In this document: one piece after another, positions 1 to 7,326 of the stretch
Position numbering within the stretch: position 1 is the first letter of the stretch
Layout: each line of letters begins with the position of its first letter
Source: Cytophagales bacterium
GTDB lineage: Bacteria; Bacteroidota; Bacteroidia; Cytophagales; Cyclobacteriaceae
DNA length: 7,534 nt
Reading direction: 5' to 3'
Assembly (NCBI GenBank): GCA_029262955.1
Contig: JAJCYL010000438.1
Span: 1 to 7,534 of the forward strand
The notes under the pieces: generated by a model
What the model was told of the DNA's origin: nothing
What the model saw: only the letters and a program-made list of their open reading frames with translations
Databases searched by the model: none
Made by a program: the position numbers and the translations under genes

Positions 1-1
1 C

Positions 2-70
2 ATTAATGGTCAAATAGTTTACGTGGATGGCGGATTACTTGCTTCATTTGGTAAACCTGAAAAACATTAA
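2..70 (+). CDS. C-terminal end of an SDR-family oxidoreductase (partial)
   Basis: Only the last 22 residues are in the window, reading INGQIVYVDGGLLASFGKPE then KH and a TAA stop at 68-70. The pattern G-Q-x-x-x-V-D-G-G is the usual C-terminal signature of classical short-chain dehydrogenases, where it lies near the cofactor pocket and the tetramer interface. The Rossmann fold, the YxxxK catalytic pair and any cofactor specificity lie upstream and cannot be seen. The next gene begins one base after this stop, so the two are almost certainly co-transcribed and probably translationally coupled. In sugar-acid operons such an SDR commonly oxidises a 2-keto-3-deoxy acid or reduces a keto-uronate. 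Which of these applies here is inference. Confidence 0.72.
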   Translation: MNGQIVYVDGGLLASFGKPEKH

Positions 71-71
71 G

Positions 72-914
72 ATGGTGTACAGTATATATAAGGTGAAGAG
101 TGGAATTATAATTCAATATAATGGTGAATTCTTTTTACTGAAAGTAAATGATTGGAATGAATTTATAAATGATGACCAACTATACGAAAATCTTAAAAAG
201 GAAATATCGACTATAGAGAAAATCAAAGATGGAAATCTGATAATTGAAAATGAACCTTTACCACCCATTGACAAGCAGGAAGTTTGGGCTGCGGGAGTAA
301 CTTATTACAAGAGTAAAGAGGCTAGAATGAGTGAATCCAAAACTTCAGAGGGTGAAGTTTTTTATGATAAAGTTTATAGCGCAGATCGACCTGAACTATT
401 TTTTAAAGCTACAGCCCAAAAAACTGTGGGATCGGGTGATTGGGTCAAAATCAGAAAGGATTCTGACTGGAATGTTCCCGAACCCGAATTGACACTTTTT
501 ATTACTTCGAATCACAAAATTGTGGGATACACGGTAGGTAATGACATGAGTTCTAGAAGCATTGAAGGTGAGAATCCTCTTTATTTGCCACAAGCTAAAG
601 TTTATGATAGATGTGCGGGTCTGGGTCCATGCATAACCGTTTCGGACAAGCCCCTAGATGGTAAAACCCAAATTACGATGCACATCCTGAGAAATGGAAG
701 AACTGAGTATTTGGAGAGCATTTCTATTAATCAAATGAAAAGAAAACATCAGGAATTGGTTGATTACCTCTTCAAGGAGTATGAATTTCCATATGGATGC
801 TTCTTAATGACCGGCACAGGCATCGTTCCACCTAATGATTTTACTCTACAAACAAATGACGAGATTAGAATAACCATTGATTCTATAGGTACATTAATAA
901 ACTTCGTGAGATGA
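72..914 (+). CDS. Fumarylacetoacetate hydrolase-family protein (2-keto-3-deoxy-sugar-acid dehydratase/hydrolase-like)
   Basis: A 280-residue soluble enzyme with the FAH fold. An N-terminal cap (about residues 1-65) is followed by the catalytic beta-roll starting at VWAAGVTYY (71-79). The expected divalent-metal ligands are E137 and E139 in the PEPEL stretch and D158 in GNDMSSR. Residues 161-176, ending in GENPLYLPQAK, are typical of the branch that includes 2-keto-3-deoxy-D-arabinonate dehydratase and 2,4-diketo-3-deoxy-fuconate hydrolase. Members act on pyruvate-containing sugar acids, either losing water or cleaving a C-C bond to release pyruvate. I chose the ATG at 72, one base after the preceding stop. 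An in-frame ATG at 27 would overlap the SDR by 44 bases and add 15 residues with no family counterpart. The SDR before it and the UxaA-type dehydratase after it favour a non-phosphorylated sugar-acid pathway. The exact substrate is not determined. Confidence 0.85.
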   Translation: MVYSIYKVKSGIIIQYNGEFFLLKVNDWNEFINDDQLYENLKKEISTIEKIKDGNLIIENEPLPPIDKQEVWAAGVTYYKSKEARMSESKTSEGEVFYDKVYSADRPELFFKATAQKTVGSGDWVKIRKDSDWNVPEPELTLFITSNHKIVGYTVGNDMSSRSIEGENPLYLPQAKVYDRCAGLGPCITVSDKPLDGKTQITMHILRNGRTEYLESISINQMKRKHQELVDYLFKEYEFPYGCFLMTGTGIVPPNDFTLQTNDEIRITIDSIGTLINFVR

Positions 915-947
915 GAAATGAAAATGAGGCAAAGAAGTTGACAAAAG

Positions 948-2603
948 ATGATTTTTAATATGAAAGATAGAAACGTATTAAAAATTAACCGGGAGGATAA
1001 TGTGGCCGTAGCACTGCAAGATCTAAGGTCTGGAGAAAATATTAATATTTATGAGGAGGTATTTCTTGTAAGGGAGGACGTTAGGGCTAAACACAAGTTA
1101 GCTCTTCAAGATTTTGAGGTCAATGAAAACATTGTTATGTACGGGCTCCCAATTGGAAAGGCTACTACACCAATTAAGAAAGGATTTGCCCTTTCAACTA
1201 ACAACATACAGCATTTTTCAAAGGAGTATGGATTAGATAATGTTGGGTCAATTCAATGGGAAAAGCCTGATGTTTCAAAATTTTCTCCGCAAGAGTTTCT
1301 TGGCTACTGTCGGGACGACAATAGAGTTGGAACAGCCAACTACTGGGTAGTTGTCCCTCTGGTCTTCTGTGAAAACAGGAATATACAGGTAATGAAGGAG
1401 GCAATGCAGGAAGGATTGGGATATCAACAGGGTAATTCATACAAACAACAGGTCCGTTCTTTGATTAGTACTTTGAAGTTCAAAAAAGAACATTCTGCAT
1501 CTCATAATGAAGAGAGTTATACCGAATCATCCCCGTTTTTCGAAAATATTGACGGCGTCAAATTCCTTAGCCACAATATTGGCTGCGGAGGGACGCCTGA
1601 TGATGCGAGATCATTATGTGGTTTGATCGCTGGTTACATAAACAACCCAAATGTTGCCGGTGCAACCGTGCTAAGTCTAGGTTGCCAGGATGCTCAGGTA
1701 GAAATATTACAGGAAGAGATCAAAAAAAGAAATGCCATTTTTAATAAACCGCTCTTTATTCTGGAACAACAAAAGTATGGTACGGAGGAAAAAATGTTAA
1801 CTGAGGCAATCAAATTAACTTTTGAAGGATTGGTAGAGGTCAATAAAATAAATAGGAAAAGTGTTCCACTAAGCAAGCTAGTTGTTGGTGTAGAATGTGG
1901 TGGTTCTGATGGATTTTCGGGACTTTCATCCAACCCAGCCATTGGTCACACTTCTGATATTATCGTCGCTCTGGGAGGAGCTGTGATTTTATCTGAATTT
2001 CCGGAGCTCTGTGGCGTTGAACAACGCCTCATTGAACGATGTAAGGATGTCTCATTGGCGACTCGTTTTATTGATCTCCAAAAATCCTATGCACGAAAAG
2101 CTGAGGAGTTTGGAGGTGGATTCTATTTGAACCCATCAGCAGGAAACATCAATGATGGCCTCCTTACAGATGCTATGAAATCAGCCGGAGCAGTCAGAAA
2201 GGGCGGAACATCTCCCATCACTGGCGTATATGATTATCCGGAAATGGCGCTTAGTTTAGGATTAAGCTTGCTCCGCACCCCGGGGAATGATGTTGAATCA
2301 ACCACGGGGCTTGCGGGTGCTGGCGCAAATCTGATATTATTTTCAACCGGATTGGGAACTCCAACAGGCAATCCGATAGCGCCGGTTATTAAAATATCCA
2401 GCAATACCGCTGTTTTCAATAAAATGCATGATATCATAGATATCGATGCAGGAAAAATCATATCCGGTGAAGAAACCATCGAGAGCATTGGTGAGCGCAT
2501 TCTTGAATTTTGTATTGAAGTTGCAAGTGGGAAAAGAAAACCTAAGGCCTGTCAATTGGGCCAGGATGATTTCATTCCATGGAAAAGAGGGGTTTCATTA
2601 TAG
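948..2603 (+). CDS. uxaA: Altronate dehydratase family protein (UxaA/GarD superfamily)
   Basis: A full-length 551-residue dehydratase. The classical reaction is D-altronate to 2-keto-3-deoxy-D-gluconate plus water, with Fe2+ or Mn2+. The N-terminal SAF domain spans about residues 14-88, with H49 in RAKHK. A linker leads to the catalytic domain, which starts at GYCRDDNRVGTANYW (119-133). Conserved landmarks are H209-NIGCGG (Cys213), LGCQ (244-247, Cys246), ECGGSDGFSGLSSNP (316-330, Cys317) and the C-terminal blocks NPSAGNINDG, TPGNDVESTTG and GLGTPTGNP (395-475). The His and Cys positions are the likely metal site. Both the SAF domain and the C-terminal domain are present, so it is not one of the split UxaA proteins. 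ATG 948 is used; ATG 960, four codons later, is equally possible and no Shine-Dalgarno sequence decides. It lies 33 bases after the FAH gene. The family also includes galactarate dehydratase and enzymes acting on deoxy-sugar acids, so the substrate assignment is less certain than the family. Confidence 0.9.
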   Translation: MIFNMKDRNVLKINREDNVAVALQDLRSGENINIYEEVFLVREDVRAKHKLALQDFEVNENIVMYGLPIGKATTPIKKGFALSTNNIQHFSKEYGLDNVGSIQWEKPDVSKFSPQEFLGYCRDDNRVGTANYWVVVPLVFCENRNIQVMKEAMQEGLGYQQGNSYKQQVRSLISTLKFKKEHSASHNEESYTESSPFFENIDGVKFLSHNIGCGGTPDDARSLCGLIAGYINNPNVAGATVLSLGCQDAQVEILQEEIKKRNAIFNKPLFILEQQKYGTEEKMLTEAIKLTFEGLVEVNKINRKSVPLSKLVVGVECGGSDGFSGLSSNPAIGHTSDIIVALGGAVILSEFPELCGVEQRLIERCKDVSLATRFIDLQKSYARKAEEFGGGFYLNPSAGNINDGLLTDAMKSAGAVRKGGTSPITGVYDYPEMALSLGLSLLRTPGNDVESTTGLAGAGANLILFSTGLGTPTGNPIAPVIKISSNTAVFNKMHDIIDIDAGKIISGEETIESIGERILEFCIEVASGKRKPKACQLGQDDFIPWKRGVSL

Positions 2604-2650
2604 TGGAAACAATGAAGTCTTATTGATAAAGATTATTAAATATTGAACAT

Positions 2651-3475
2651 ATGAAAATTAGTTGTCTTTCAGTTTCACTATTCCCGGCCATTAGTAACGG
2701 TGACTTAACTATCAGGGAATATGCGGAGTTTTGTAAGAGCATCGGGCTTGATGCTTTTGACCTGGGTTTGATTCTGCTTAAAAATCATACGCCCAAATAT
2801 ATTGATCAGATCAAGCGCGATATACAACAGGCAGGAATACCACTAGCCATGGTCACAACTTATCCTGATTTCACCCATCCAGATGCTTTTCAAAGAGAAA
2901 GGGAATTTGATTTCTTAGTCCATGATATGGCATTATCTTCTGCCGTAGGTGCGAAGTTTCTGAGAATTACAGCCGGGCAGGCACATCCAGAAACAAGTAT
3001 TGATGATGGCATCGCATGGACCGTAGACTATTTCCGAAAAGCAGCGCCAATCAGCGAAAAATATGGAATTAAACTTGTATATGAAGATCATTCCAAGCCA
3101 GGTGCATGGGAATATATGGACTTTAGTAATCCACCCCACATCTTTCTGGAAATTGCAAAGCAAATTAAAGATACCAGCATAGGAATTAATTTCGACACCG
3201 CAAACATATTGGTAGCCGGTGAGAATACCACCATAGAAGTTCTGGACCAGGTAATTGATAAAGTTGAAACCATTCATGTTGCAGAGACAGGAACAAAAGG
3301 AAAAATGGACCCGGTTCCAATTGGTACTGGTCTTGTTCCTCATGAAGAAATATTCCGGTATTTAAAATCCAAGAATTTTCAGGGATGGCTTTGTTTAGAA
3401 GAATGGGGTAATCAAGGAAAAAATGGAGTGAAGGATGCGGTAGAGTTTGTAAAGTCAACGTGGAATGCCGCATAA
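2651..3475 (+). CDS. Sugar phosphate isomerase/epimerase family TIM-barrel protein
   Basis: A 274-residue single-domain protein of the xylose-isomerase-like (AP-endonuclease 2) TIM-barrel family, cytoplasmic and without signal peptide. The four expected metal ligands sit at strand ends: E145 in VYEDH, D182 in NFDTAN, H209 in IHVAE and E250 in CLEEW. This set is typical of enzymes that isomerise or epimerise ketoses or keto-acids through an ene-diolate. The YEDHSKPGAWEY stretch (144-155) probably lines the substrate pocket. It follows uxaA by 47 bases and precedes the transporter by 43, so it belongs to the same operon. It differs clearly from the second TIM-barrel protein downstream (4819-5652) and is not a recent duplicate. 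No characterised relative is recognised closely enough to name a substrate. A uronate, ketouronate or aldonate is likely from context. Start ATG 2651 matches the usual family N-terminus. Confidence 0.82.
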   Translation: MKISCLSVSLFPAISNGDLTIREYAEFCKSIGLDAFDLGLILLKNHTPKYIDQIKRDIQQAGIPLAMVTTYPDFTHPDAFQREREFDFLVHDMALSSAVGAKFLRITAGQAHPETSIDDGIAWTVDYFRKAAPISEKYGIKLVYEDHSKPGAWEYMDFSNPPHIFLEIAKQIKDTSIGINFDTANILVAGENTTIEVLDQVIDKVETIHVAETGTKGKMDPVPIGTGLVPHEEIFRYLKSKNFQGWLCLEEWGNQGKNGVKDAVEFVKSTWNAA

Positions 3476-3518
3476 CAAATTAGTCAATAGACAATTATTT
3501 ACAGTAAAAAATTAACAG

Positions 3519-4790
3519 TTGAAAAAAGTGAAAAACCTTCGCTGGTGGATTGTAGGGCTTGTCGCTCTAGCTACGGCAATAAACTATCTCGATCGGCAGA
3601 CTTTTCCCGTAGCTGTAAGTGAAATAACAAAAGTTATTCCCATTAATGATGCACAATACGGAATGATCAACAGTCTCTTTCTCCTGTCTTACGGCACCAT
3701 GTACGCGGTTGGAGGAAGAATTCTGGACTTATTGGGATCAAGAATCGGATATGCCATAATGATCACGTGGTGGTCATTAGCCAATATTTTCCATGGTTTT
3801 GTTTCAACTGTTTCAGGATTTGGGCTTGCTCGGTTTTTACTGGGAATCGGAGAAGGGGGAGGATTTCCTGGTTCCGCAAAAGTAGTTTCTGAGTGGTTTC
3901 CTGTAAAAGAACGGTCTATGGCATTTGGTATTTTTAATACTGGTTCAAGCCTCGGAGCCGTAGTAGCTCCGCCATTAATTGCAATCATAATCGCATCTCT
4001 CGATTGGAGGTGGGCGTTCATCTTAACTGGATTAGTTGGGATTATTTGGGTTCTGCTATGGATTAAAATATATGCTTTACCACATAGGAGTAAGTTTATA
4101 ACCACGCAGGAGAAAACATTCTTAGAAAAATCCTTTCGTGAAGAAGCTGATCCTGATGAGTCGGTAAATGCAAAAACCCCCTGGTTGAGCTTATTCAAAT
4201 ACAGAGAGGTTTGGGGGCTTTTAACCATCAAGTTCTTCACTGACGCCGGATGGTTCTTTTTTATTTTCTGGTTACCTAAGTATTTGAATGATGAGAGAGG
4301 ATTGGATATTATGGAAATTGGTGCTTATGCATGGATTCCATATGCATTTGCTGGTGGAGGAAGTTTCATAGGAGGATGGTTAAGCAGCTATTTGCTTAAG
4401 AAAAATCTATCACTTGATTTGTCAAGAAAAATACCTCTCGGAATAGGAGCGGTTATGCTACCTGCGTCATTATTTATTGCCGATGTATCTTTAAACATGG
4501 CCGTACTTTTTTTCAGCTTAGCAATGTTTGGTCATCAACTTTGGGCAACACTTGTACAAACTTTGGCAGCGGATATATTCCCTTCTAAAGTTGTGGGTTC
4601 CGTAGCTGGTTTAATGGGAAGTGCCGGAACCTATGGAGCAATGCTTTTCAGTTTGGCAATAGGTTTTGTTATTGAACGATTTGGATATAGTCCGGCCTTC
4701 ATAGTCTCCGGACTCTTGCATCCTGTGAGTTTTTTGTTGCTCCTGATCATGATAAGAAAAATAAGCATGGTGAAATTAATTCACTCATAA
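3519..4790 (+). CDS. MFS transporter, ACS (anion:cation symporter) family, ExuT-like hexuronate/aldonate permease
   Basis: A 423-residue inner-membrane transporter with about twelve predicted hydrophobic segments. Family hallmarks are NYLDRQT at the end of TM1 (22-28), the MFS motif-A-like GGRILDLLGSRIGY between TM2 and TM3 (65-78), and ARFLLGIGEGGGFPGSAK (104-121) with SEWFPVKERS. DWRWAF (162-167) precedes TM6, a central cytoplasmic loop runs about 188-225, and GHQLWATLVQTLAADIFP lies at 338-355. These match hexuronate, galactonate and glucarate proton symporters. The gene very probably starts at TTG 3519: this gives the standard MKKxKNLRWW N-terminus, a GTG lies three codons later, and the first in-frame ATG (residue 49) would remove TM1. 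It imports the acid the surrounding enzymes degrade. The precise substrate cannot be read from the sequence. A truncated or split version is excluded because all segments are in one frame. Confidence 0.88.
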   Translation: MKKVKNLRWWIVGLVALATAINYLDRQTFPVAVSEITKVIPINDAQYGMINSLFLLSYGTMYAVGGRILDLLGSRIGYAIMITWWSLANIFHGFVSTVSGFGLARFLLGIGEGGGFPGSAKVVSEWFPVKERSMAFGIFNTGSSLGAVVAPPLIAIIIASLDWRWAFILTGLVGIIWVLLWIKIYALPHRSKFITTQEKTFLEKSFREEADPDESVNAKTPWLSLFKYREVWGLLTIKFFTDAGWFFFIFWLPKYLNDERGLDIMEIGAYAWIPYAFAGGGSFIGGWLSSYLLKKNLSLDLSRKIPLGIGAVMLPASLFIADVSLNMAVLFFSLAMFGHQLWATLVQTLAADIFPSKVVGSVAGLMGSAGTYGAMLFSLAIGFVIERFGYSPAFIVSGLLHPVSFLLLLIMIRKISMVKLIHS

Positions 4791-4818
4791 GCGTTTGTAA
4801 AATTAAATTGAATAACCA

Positions 4819-5652
4819 ATGAAATTATCAATTGCTATAGCCGACACAAATGCTTTACCAAGCGCTTTTGTCGTATTCAGAGGTTTTGAGAAAAATATCT
4901 CAAAGGCTGGAAAACTTGGATTCGATGGTGTAGAACTTGCCTTAAAAAGAGCGGATGAAATCAATCCGACAGTGCTTAAAGAACTTCTGGATGCGAGTCA
5001 AGTAGAAGTATCCTGTATCTCAACCGGGCAAGTTTATGCCGAAAGCGGCTTGATGTTTACAGATGAAAGAACCGATAGGAGAAATGAGGTATTAGAAATA
5101 TTCAAAGAGTTAATAGACTTGGCAGAACACTTTGGAAAAATAGTCAATATCGGTCGCGTAAGGGGTCAAATTGGCAACAGGCCAAAGGCTGTGGTTGAGG
5201 AATTATTCATTGAGATTGCTAAAGAACTATGTAGTTACGCAGAACCAAAGGGAGTTACCCTCGTCATGGAACCGGTTAATCGATATGAAATTGATTTTAT
5301 TAATACTGTAGAAGAAGGCGCAAAACTTATTGAGAAATTAGGTGCAAAAAATATGAAACTAATGCCCGATGTTTTTCATATGAACATTGAGGATAGAGCA
5401 ATTGGCTCAGAGTTGTTAAAGTATATTAGTTATATAAAATATGTTCATTTAGCTGATTCTAATCGATTGGCGCCCGGTCAAGGGCATATTGATTTTCAGG
5501 ACATTTTTTATAATCTCTTGCAATCTGGTTATAACGACTGGGTATCCGTTGAAATTTTACCTCGACCTAATCCTGATATAGCGGCTAAACAAGCCATTGA
5601 CTTTTTGATGCCTATGATTCAAGAATTCAATCATAGCAAAACGTTGGTTTAG
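4819..5652 (+). CDS. TIM-barrel keto-acid epimerase, similar to 5-keto-L-gluconate epimerase IolO
   Basis: A 277-residue xylose-isomerase-like TIM-barrel enzyme. From memory of the Thermotoga maritima IolO sequence (TM0416), shared blocks occur in the same order: MKLS at the N-terminus, STGQVYAESGL (68-78), GRVRG (112-116), ELFIE (128-132), MEPVNRYEIDFINT (150-163), PDVFHMNIE (183-191), HLADSNRLAPGQGHIDF (210-226) and SVEILPRP (243-250). Metal ligands are E151, D184, H210 and E245. IolO converts 5-keto-L-gluconate to D-tagaturonate, which joins the hexuronate pathway. Here it sits between an ExuT-like permease (28-base gap) and UxuA (115-base gap), which fits an epimerase acting on ketouronates such as tagaturonate or fructuronate. 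Other relatives include hydroxypyruvate isomerase and D-tagatose 3-epimerase, but the continuous IolO-like motifs make those less likely. Start ATG 4819 has no visible Shine-Dalgarno sequence. Confidence 0.82.
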   Translation: MKLSIAIADTNALPSAFVVFRGFEKNISKAGKLGFDGVELALKRADEINPTVLKELLDASQVEVSCISTGQVYAESGLMFTDERTDRRNEVLEIFKELIDLAEHFGKIVNIGRVRGQIGNRPKAVVEELFIEIAKELCSYAEPKGVTLVMEPVNRYEIDFINTVEEGAKLIEKLGAKNMKLMPDVFHMNIEDRAIGSELLKYISYIKYVHLADSNRLAPGQGHIDFQDIFYNLLQSGYNDWVSVEILPRPNPDIAAKQAIDFLMPMIQEFNHSKTLV

Positions 5653-5767
5653 TAATTATACTAATCTCAGAATAAAATAACGCTGGTTGGCTTATGCTCT
5701 ATATTTCATTGTACAGTCGGCATTAAATGAATTACTCTGGCAAAAAATTGAATTTCAGTCTTTCATC

Positions 5768-6946
5768 ATGAATACTCTTGAACAAACCTGGCGATGGTTC
5801 GGACCCAAAGACCCCGTTACTCTTTTGCATGTTAAACAAGCTGGTGCAACAGGTGTGGTCACTGCCCTACATCATATTCCTATTGGTGAGGTTTGGCCAC
5901 GGGACGAAATCTTGAAACGTAAAAATCAAATAGAAAGTGCTGGTTTGACATGGTCTGTTGTAGAAAGTTTGCCTGTACACGAGGATGTGAAAACTCAAAC
6001 CGGGGATTTTCAAAAGTACTTAGACCGATATAAGCAGTCTTTGGCAAATATTGGGAAATGTGGGCTGGATACCCTGTGCTATAATTTTATGCCCGTACTC
6101 GATTGGACAAGAACCCAATTGAATACCCCATTTGGTGATGGTTCAATGGCGCTATCTTTCGATCAAAAGACTTTCGCTGCATTTGATTTATTCATTTTTA
6201 AAAGAACCAATGCTTGCGAAGATTACTCTGATAATCTCATTTCCGAAGCAGAACATAAATTCAAAAAAATGTCAGAGCCTGAAAAAGAGGAATTGACCAA
6301 CACAATCATAGCAGGGCTTCCGGGAACTGATGAACATTTCGATTTTAAAAAATTTAAGAAAGCAATCCGCAAATATGAAGGGATAGATGCAGATGCATAC
6401 CGGTCAAATATTGAATATTTTTTATCTCAAATAATACCGGTAGCATGTGAAAACAACATTAAAATGGCCATTCATCCGGATGATCCACCTTTTGATATTC
6501 TTGGATTACCTAGAATAATCAGCTCATCGGATGACATACGTGATTTCCTTTCAATGTTTAATCAACCTCACAATGGACTAACATTATGTACGGGATCACT
6601 AGGTGCCAGGCCTGGAAATAATGTGACTGCCATGATCCGGGAGTTTGGCGACAAAATTCATTTTGTGCATTTACGAAATGTGACCAGCTACGCTGACCAG
6701 TCTTTCATCGAAGACAATCACCTTGAAGGCGATATTGACATGTTCGAAGTAATGAAGGCACTTGTGGAATTGGCTGAAAAAAAGCAGAACAATAGACCAC
6801 TCCCCTTCCGGCCAGATCACGGACACCGGATGCTCGACGACTTGAATAAAAAAGTAAACCATGGCTATTCTGCAATTGGTCGTTTACGGGGATTGGCGGA
6901 ATTGAGGGGACTTGAGTTAGGAATCAGAAAATCATTAAAGACATAA
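5768..6946 (+). CDS. uxuA: Mannonate dehydratase
   Basis: A 392-residue enzyme, close to the 394 residues of E. coli UxuA. It dehydrates D-mannonate to 2-keto-3-deoxy-D-gluconate in glucuronate catabolism, using Mn2+ or Fe2+. The N-terminus MNTLEQTWRWFGPKDPVTL is standard. Further landmarks are YNFMPVLDWTRT (105-116), AIHPDDPP (234-241), LCTGSLGARPGNN (273-285), HLRN (301-304), FRPDHGHRMLDD (347-358) and the C-terminal GYSAIGRLRGLAELRGLE (366-383). Expected metal ligands are H236, C274, H301 and D350, all present, so the enzyme looks active. I chose ATG 5768. An upstream TTG at 5687 would add 27 residues with no family counterpart. The 115-base gap before it is the widest in the operon and could hold a weak internal promoter, but no convincing one is visible. 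It is the last intact gene of the operon. Confidence 0.95.
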   Translation: MNTLEQTWRWFGPKDPVTLLHVKQAGATGVVTALHHIPIGEVWPRDEILKRKNQIESAGLTWSVVESLPVHEDVKTQTGDFQKYLDRYKQSLANIGKCGLDTLCYNFMPVLDWTRTQLNTPFGDGSMALSFDQKTFAAFDLFIFKRTNACEDYSDNLISEAEHKFKKMSEPEKEELTNTIIAGLPGTDEHFDFKKFKKAIRKYEGIDADAYRSNIEYFLSQIIPVACENNIKMAIHPDDPPFDILGLPRIISSSDDIRDFLSMFNQPHNGLTLCTGSLGARPGNNVTAMIREFGDKIHFVHLRNVTSYADQSFIEDNHLEGDIDMFEVMKALVELAEKKQNNRPLPFRPDHGHRMLDDLNKKVNHGYSAIGRLRGLAELRGLELGIRKSLKT

Positions 6947-7049
6947 TTCTGATAAACTGAAAGCATGGCAATCCAGCAGAAAAGAACAAAATATGTTTAT
7001 AGTATTTTTGAACGACTCCATTATAAAACCGTCTTTTTCATAATTACAC

Positions 7050-7285
7050 TTGAAACTTGGATTAGGTCTATACAAATCGATACTTACCGATCTAACTTTC
7101 GCTTCGCCAAACAAGCAGGGGCTTCTCACATTGTGGTCCAATTGGTAGACTATATTAAAGGAGGAGATAACCCTTCTCTTATCCAAAATTATTTAGATGG
7201 ATGGGGTGTAACCGAAAATGAAAACAAACTATGGGAATATGAAGACCTATATGCTTACAATCCGGGTTTAATCCGGGTTAAATGA
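7050..7285 (+). pseudogene. Truncated, frameshifted mannonate-dehydratase-like (UxuA paralogue) gene remnant
   Basis: Two adjacent frames together give the N-terminus of the shorter (about 350-residue) UxuA-like TIM-barrel family. From TTG 7050 the frame reads L-KLGLGLYKSILTD up to about 7091. A shift of one base then continues from 7094 as NFRFAKQAGASHIVVQLVDY, followed by DGWGVTENENKLWEYEDL ending near 7249. Family members read roughly KLGLGLY...NFRFARQAGATHIV...DYF...WGVT...LW-YEEL without interruption, so one base appears to have been lost near 7091-7093. After YEDL similarity stops. The frame runs another 11 unrelated codons to a TGA at 7283-7285, leaving about 250 expected residues and all metal ligands absent. 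An open frame starting at ATG 6965 covers the second part, but its first 43 residues are not UxuA-like. It follows intact uxuA by about 100 bases, so it was probably once a second dehydratase of the same operon. Confidence 0.72.
7259..7280. repeat. Two-copy 11-base tandem repeat
   Basis: AATCCGGGTTT at 7259-7269 is followed directly by AATCCGGGTTA at 7270-7280, matching at 10 of 11 bases. It lies just after the point where homology of the dehydratase remnant ends (about 7249) and may mark slippage or the rearrangement junction. It has no recognised function. Confidence 0.6.
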
Positions 7286-7326
7286 ATAAAGGCAGCTACT
7301 TTTACGCAACTGACTAATTATCAGAG

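Noticed and set aside
27..71. N-terminal extension of the FAH gene from ATG 27
   Set aside because: It overlaps the SDR C-terminus in another frame, and its 15 residues are just that sequence misread. ATG 72, one base after the SDR stop, gives a standard protein.
911..958. 15-codon frame overlapping the FAH stop and the uxaA start
   Set aside because: It could act as a coupling leader, but its length, lack of a ribosome binding site and lack of any known counterpart give no support.
2446..2646. Small plus-strand frame overlapping the 3' end of uxaA
   Set aside because: Most of it lies in another frame of the conserved uxaA C-terminus. The part beyond 2603 shows no recognisable protein.
3689..4240. 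183-residue open frame on the minus strand inside the MFS gene
   Set aside because: It lies wholly antisense to a clear transporter gene and shows no domain or plausible composition. It is a by-product of the coding frame.
5687..5707. Possible Bacteroidota promoter (TTG and TATATTTC) before uxuA
   Set aside because: The TAnnTTTG element is imperfect, and the roughly 10-base spacing to the TTG is about half of what is needed.
5687..5767. 27-residue N-terminal extension of UxuA from TTG 5687
   Set aside because: UxuA proteins begin with the MxxTxRWFGPxD block, here at ATG 5768. The extension has no family counterpart and starts with a rare codon.
6947..7049. Possible terminator or promoter after uxuA, including TATTTTTG near 7003
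   Set aside because: No hairpin followed by a T-run is visible. The TAnnTTTG-like octamer lacks a TTTG about 20 bases upstream, so chance is the better explanation.
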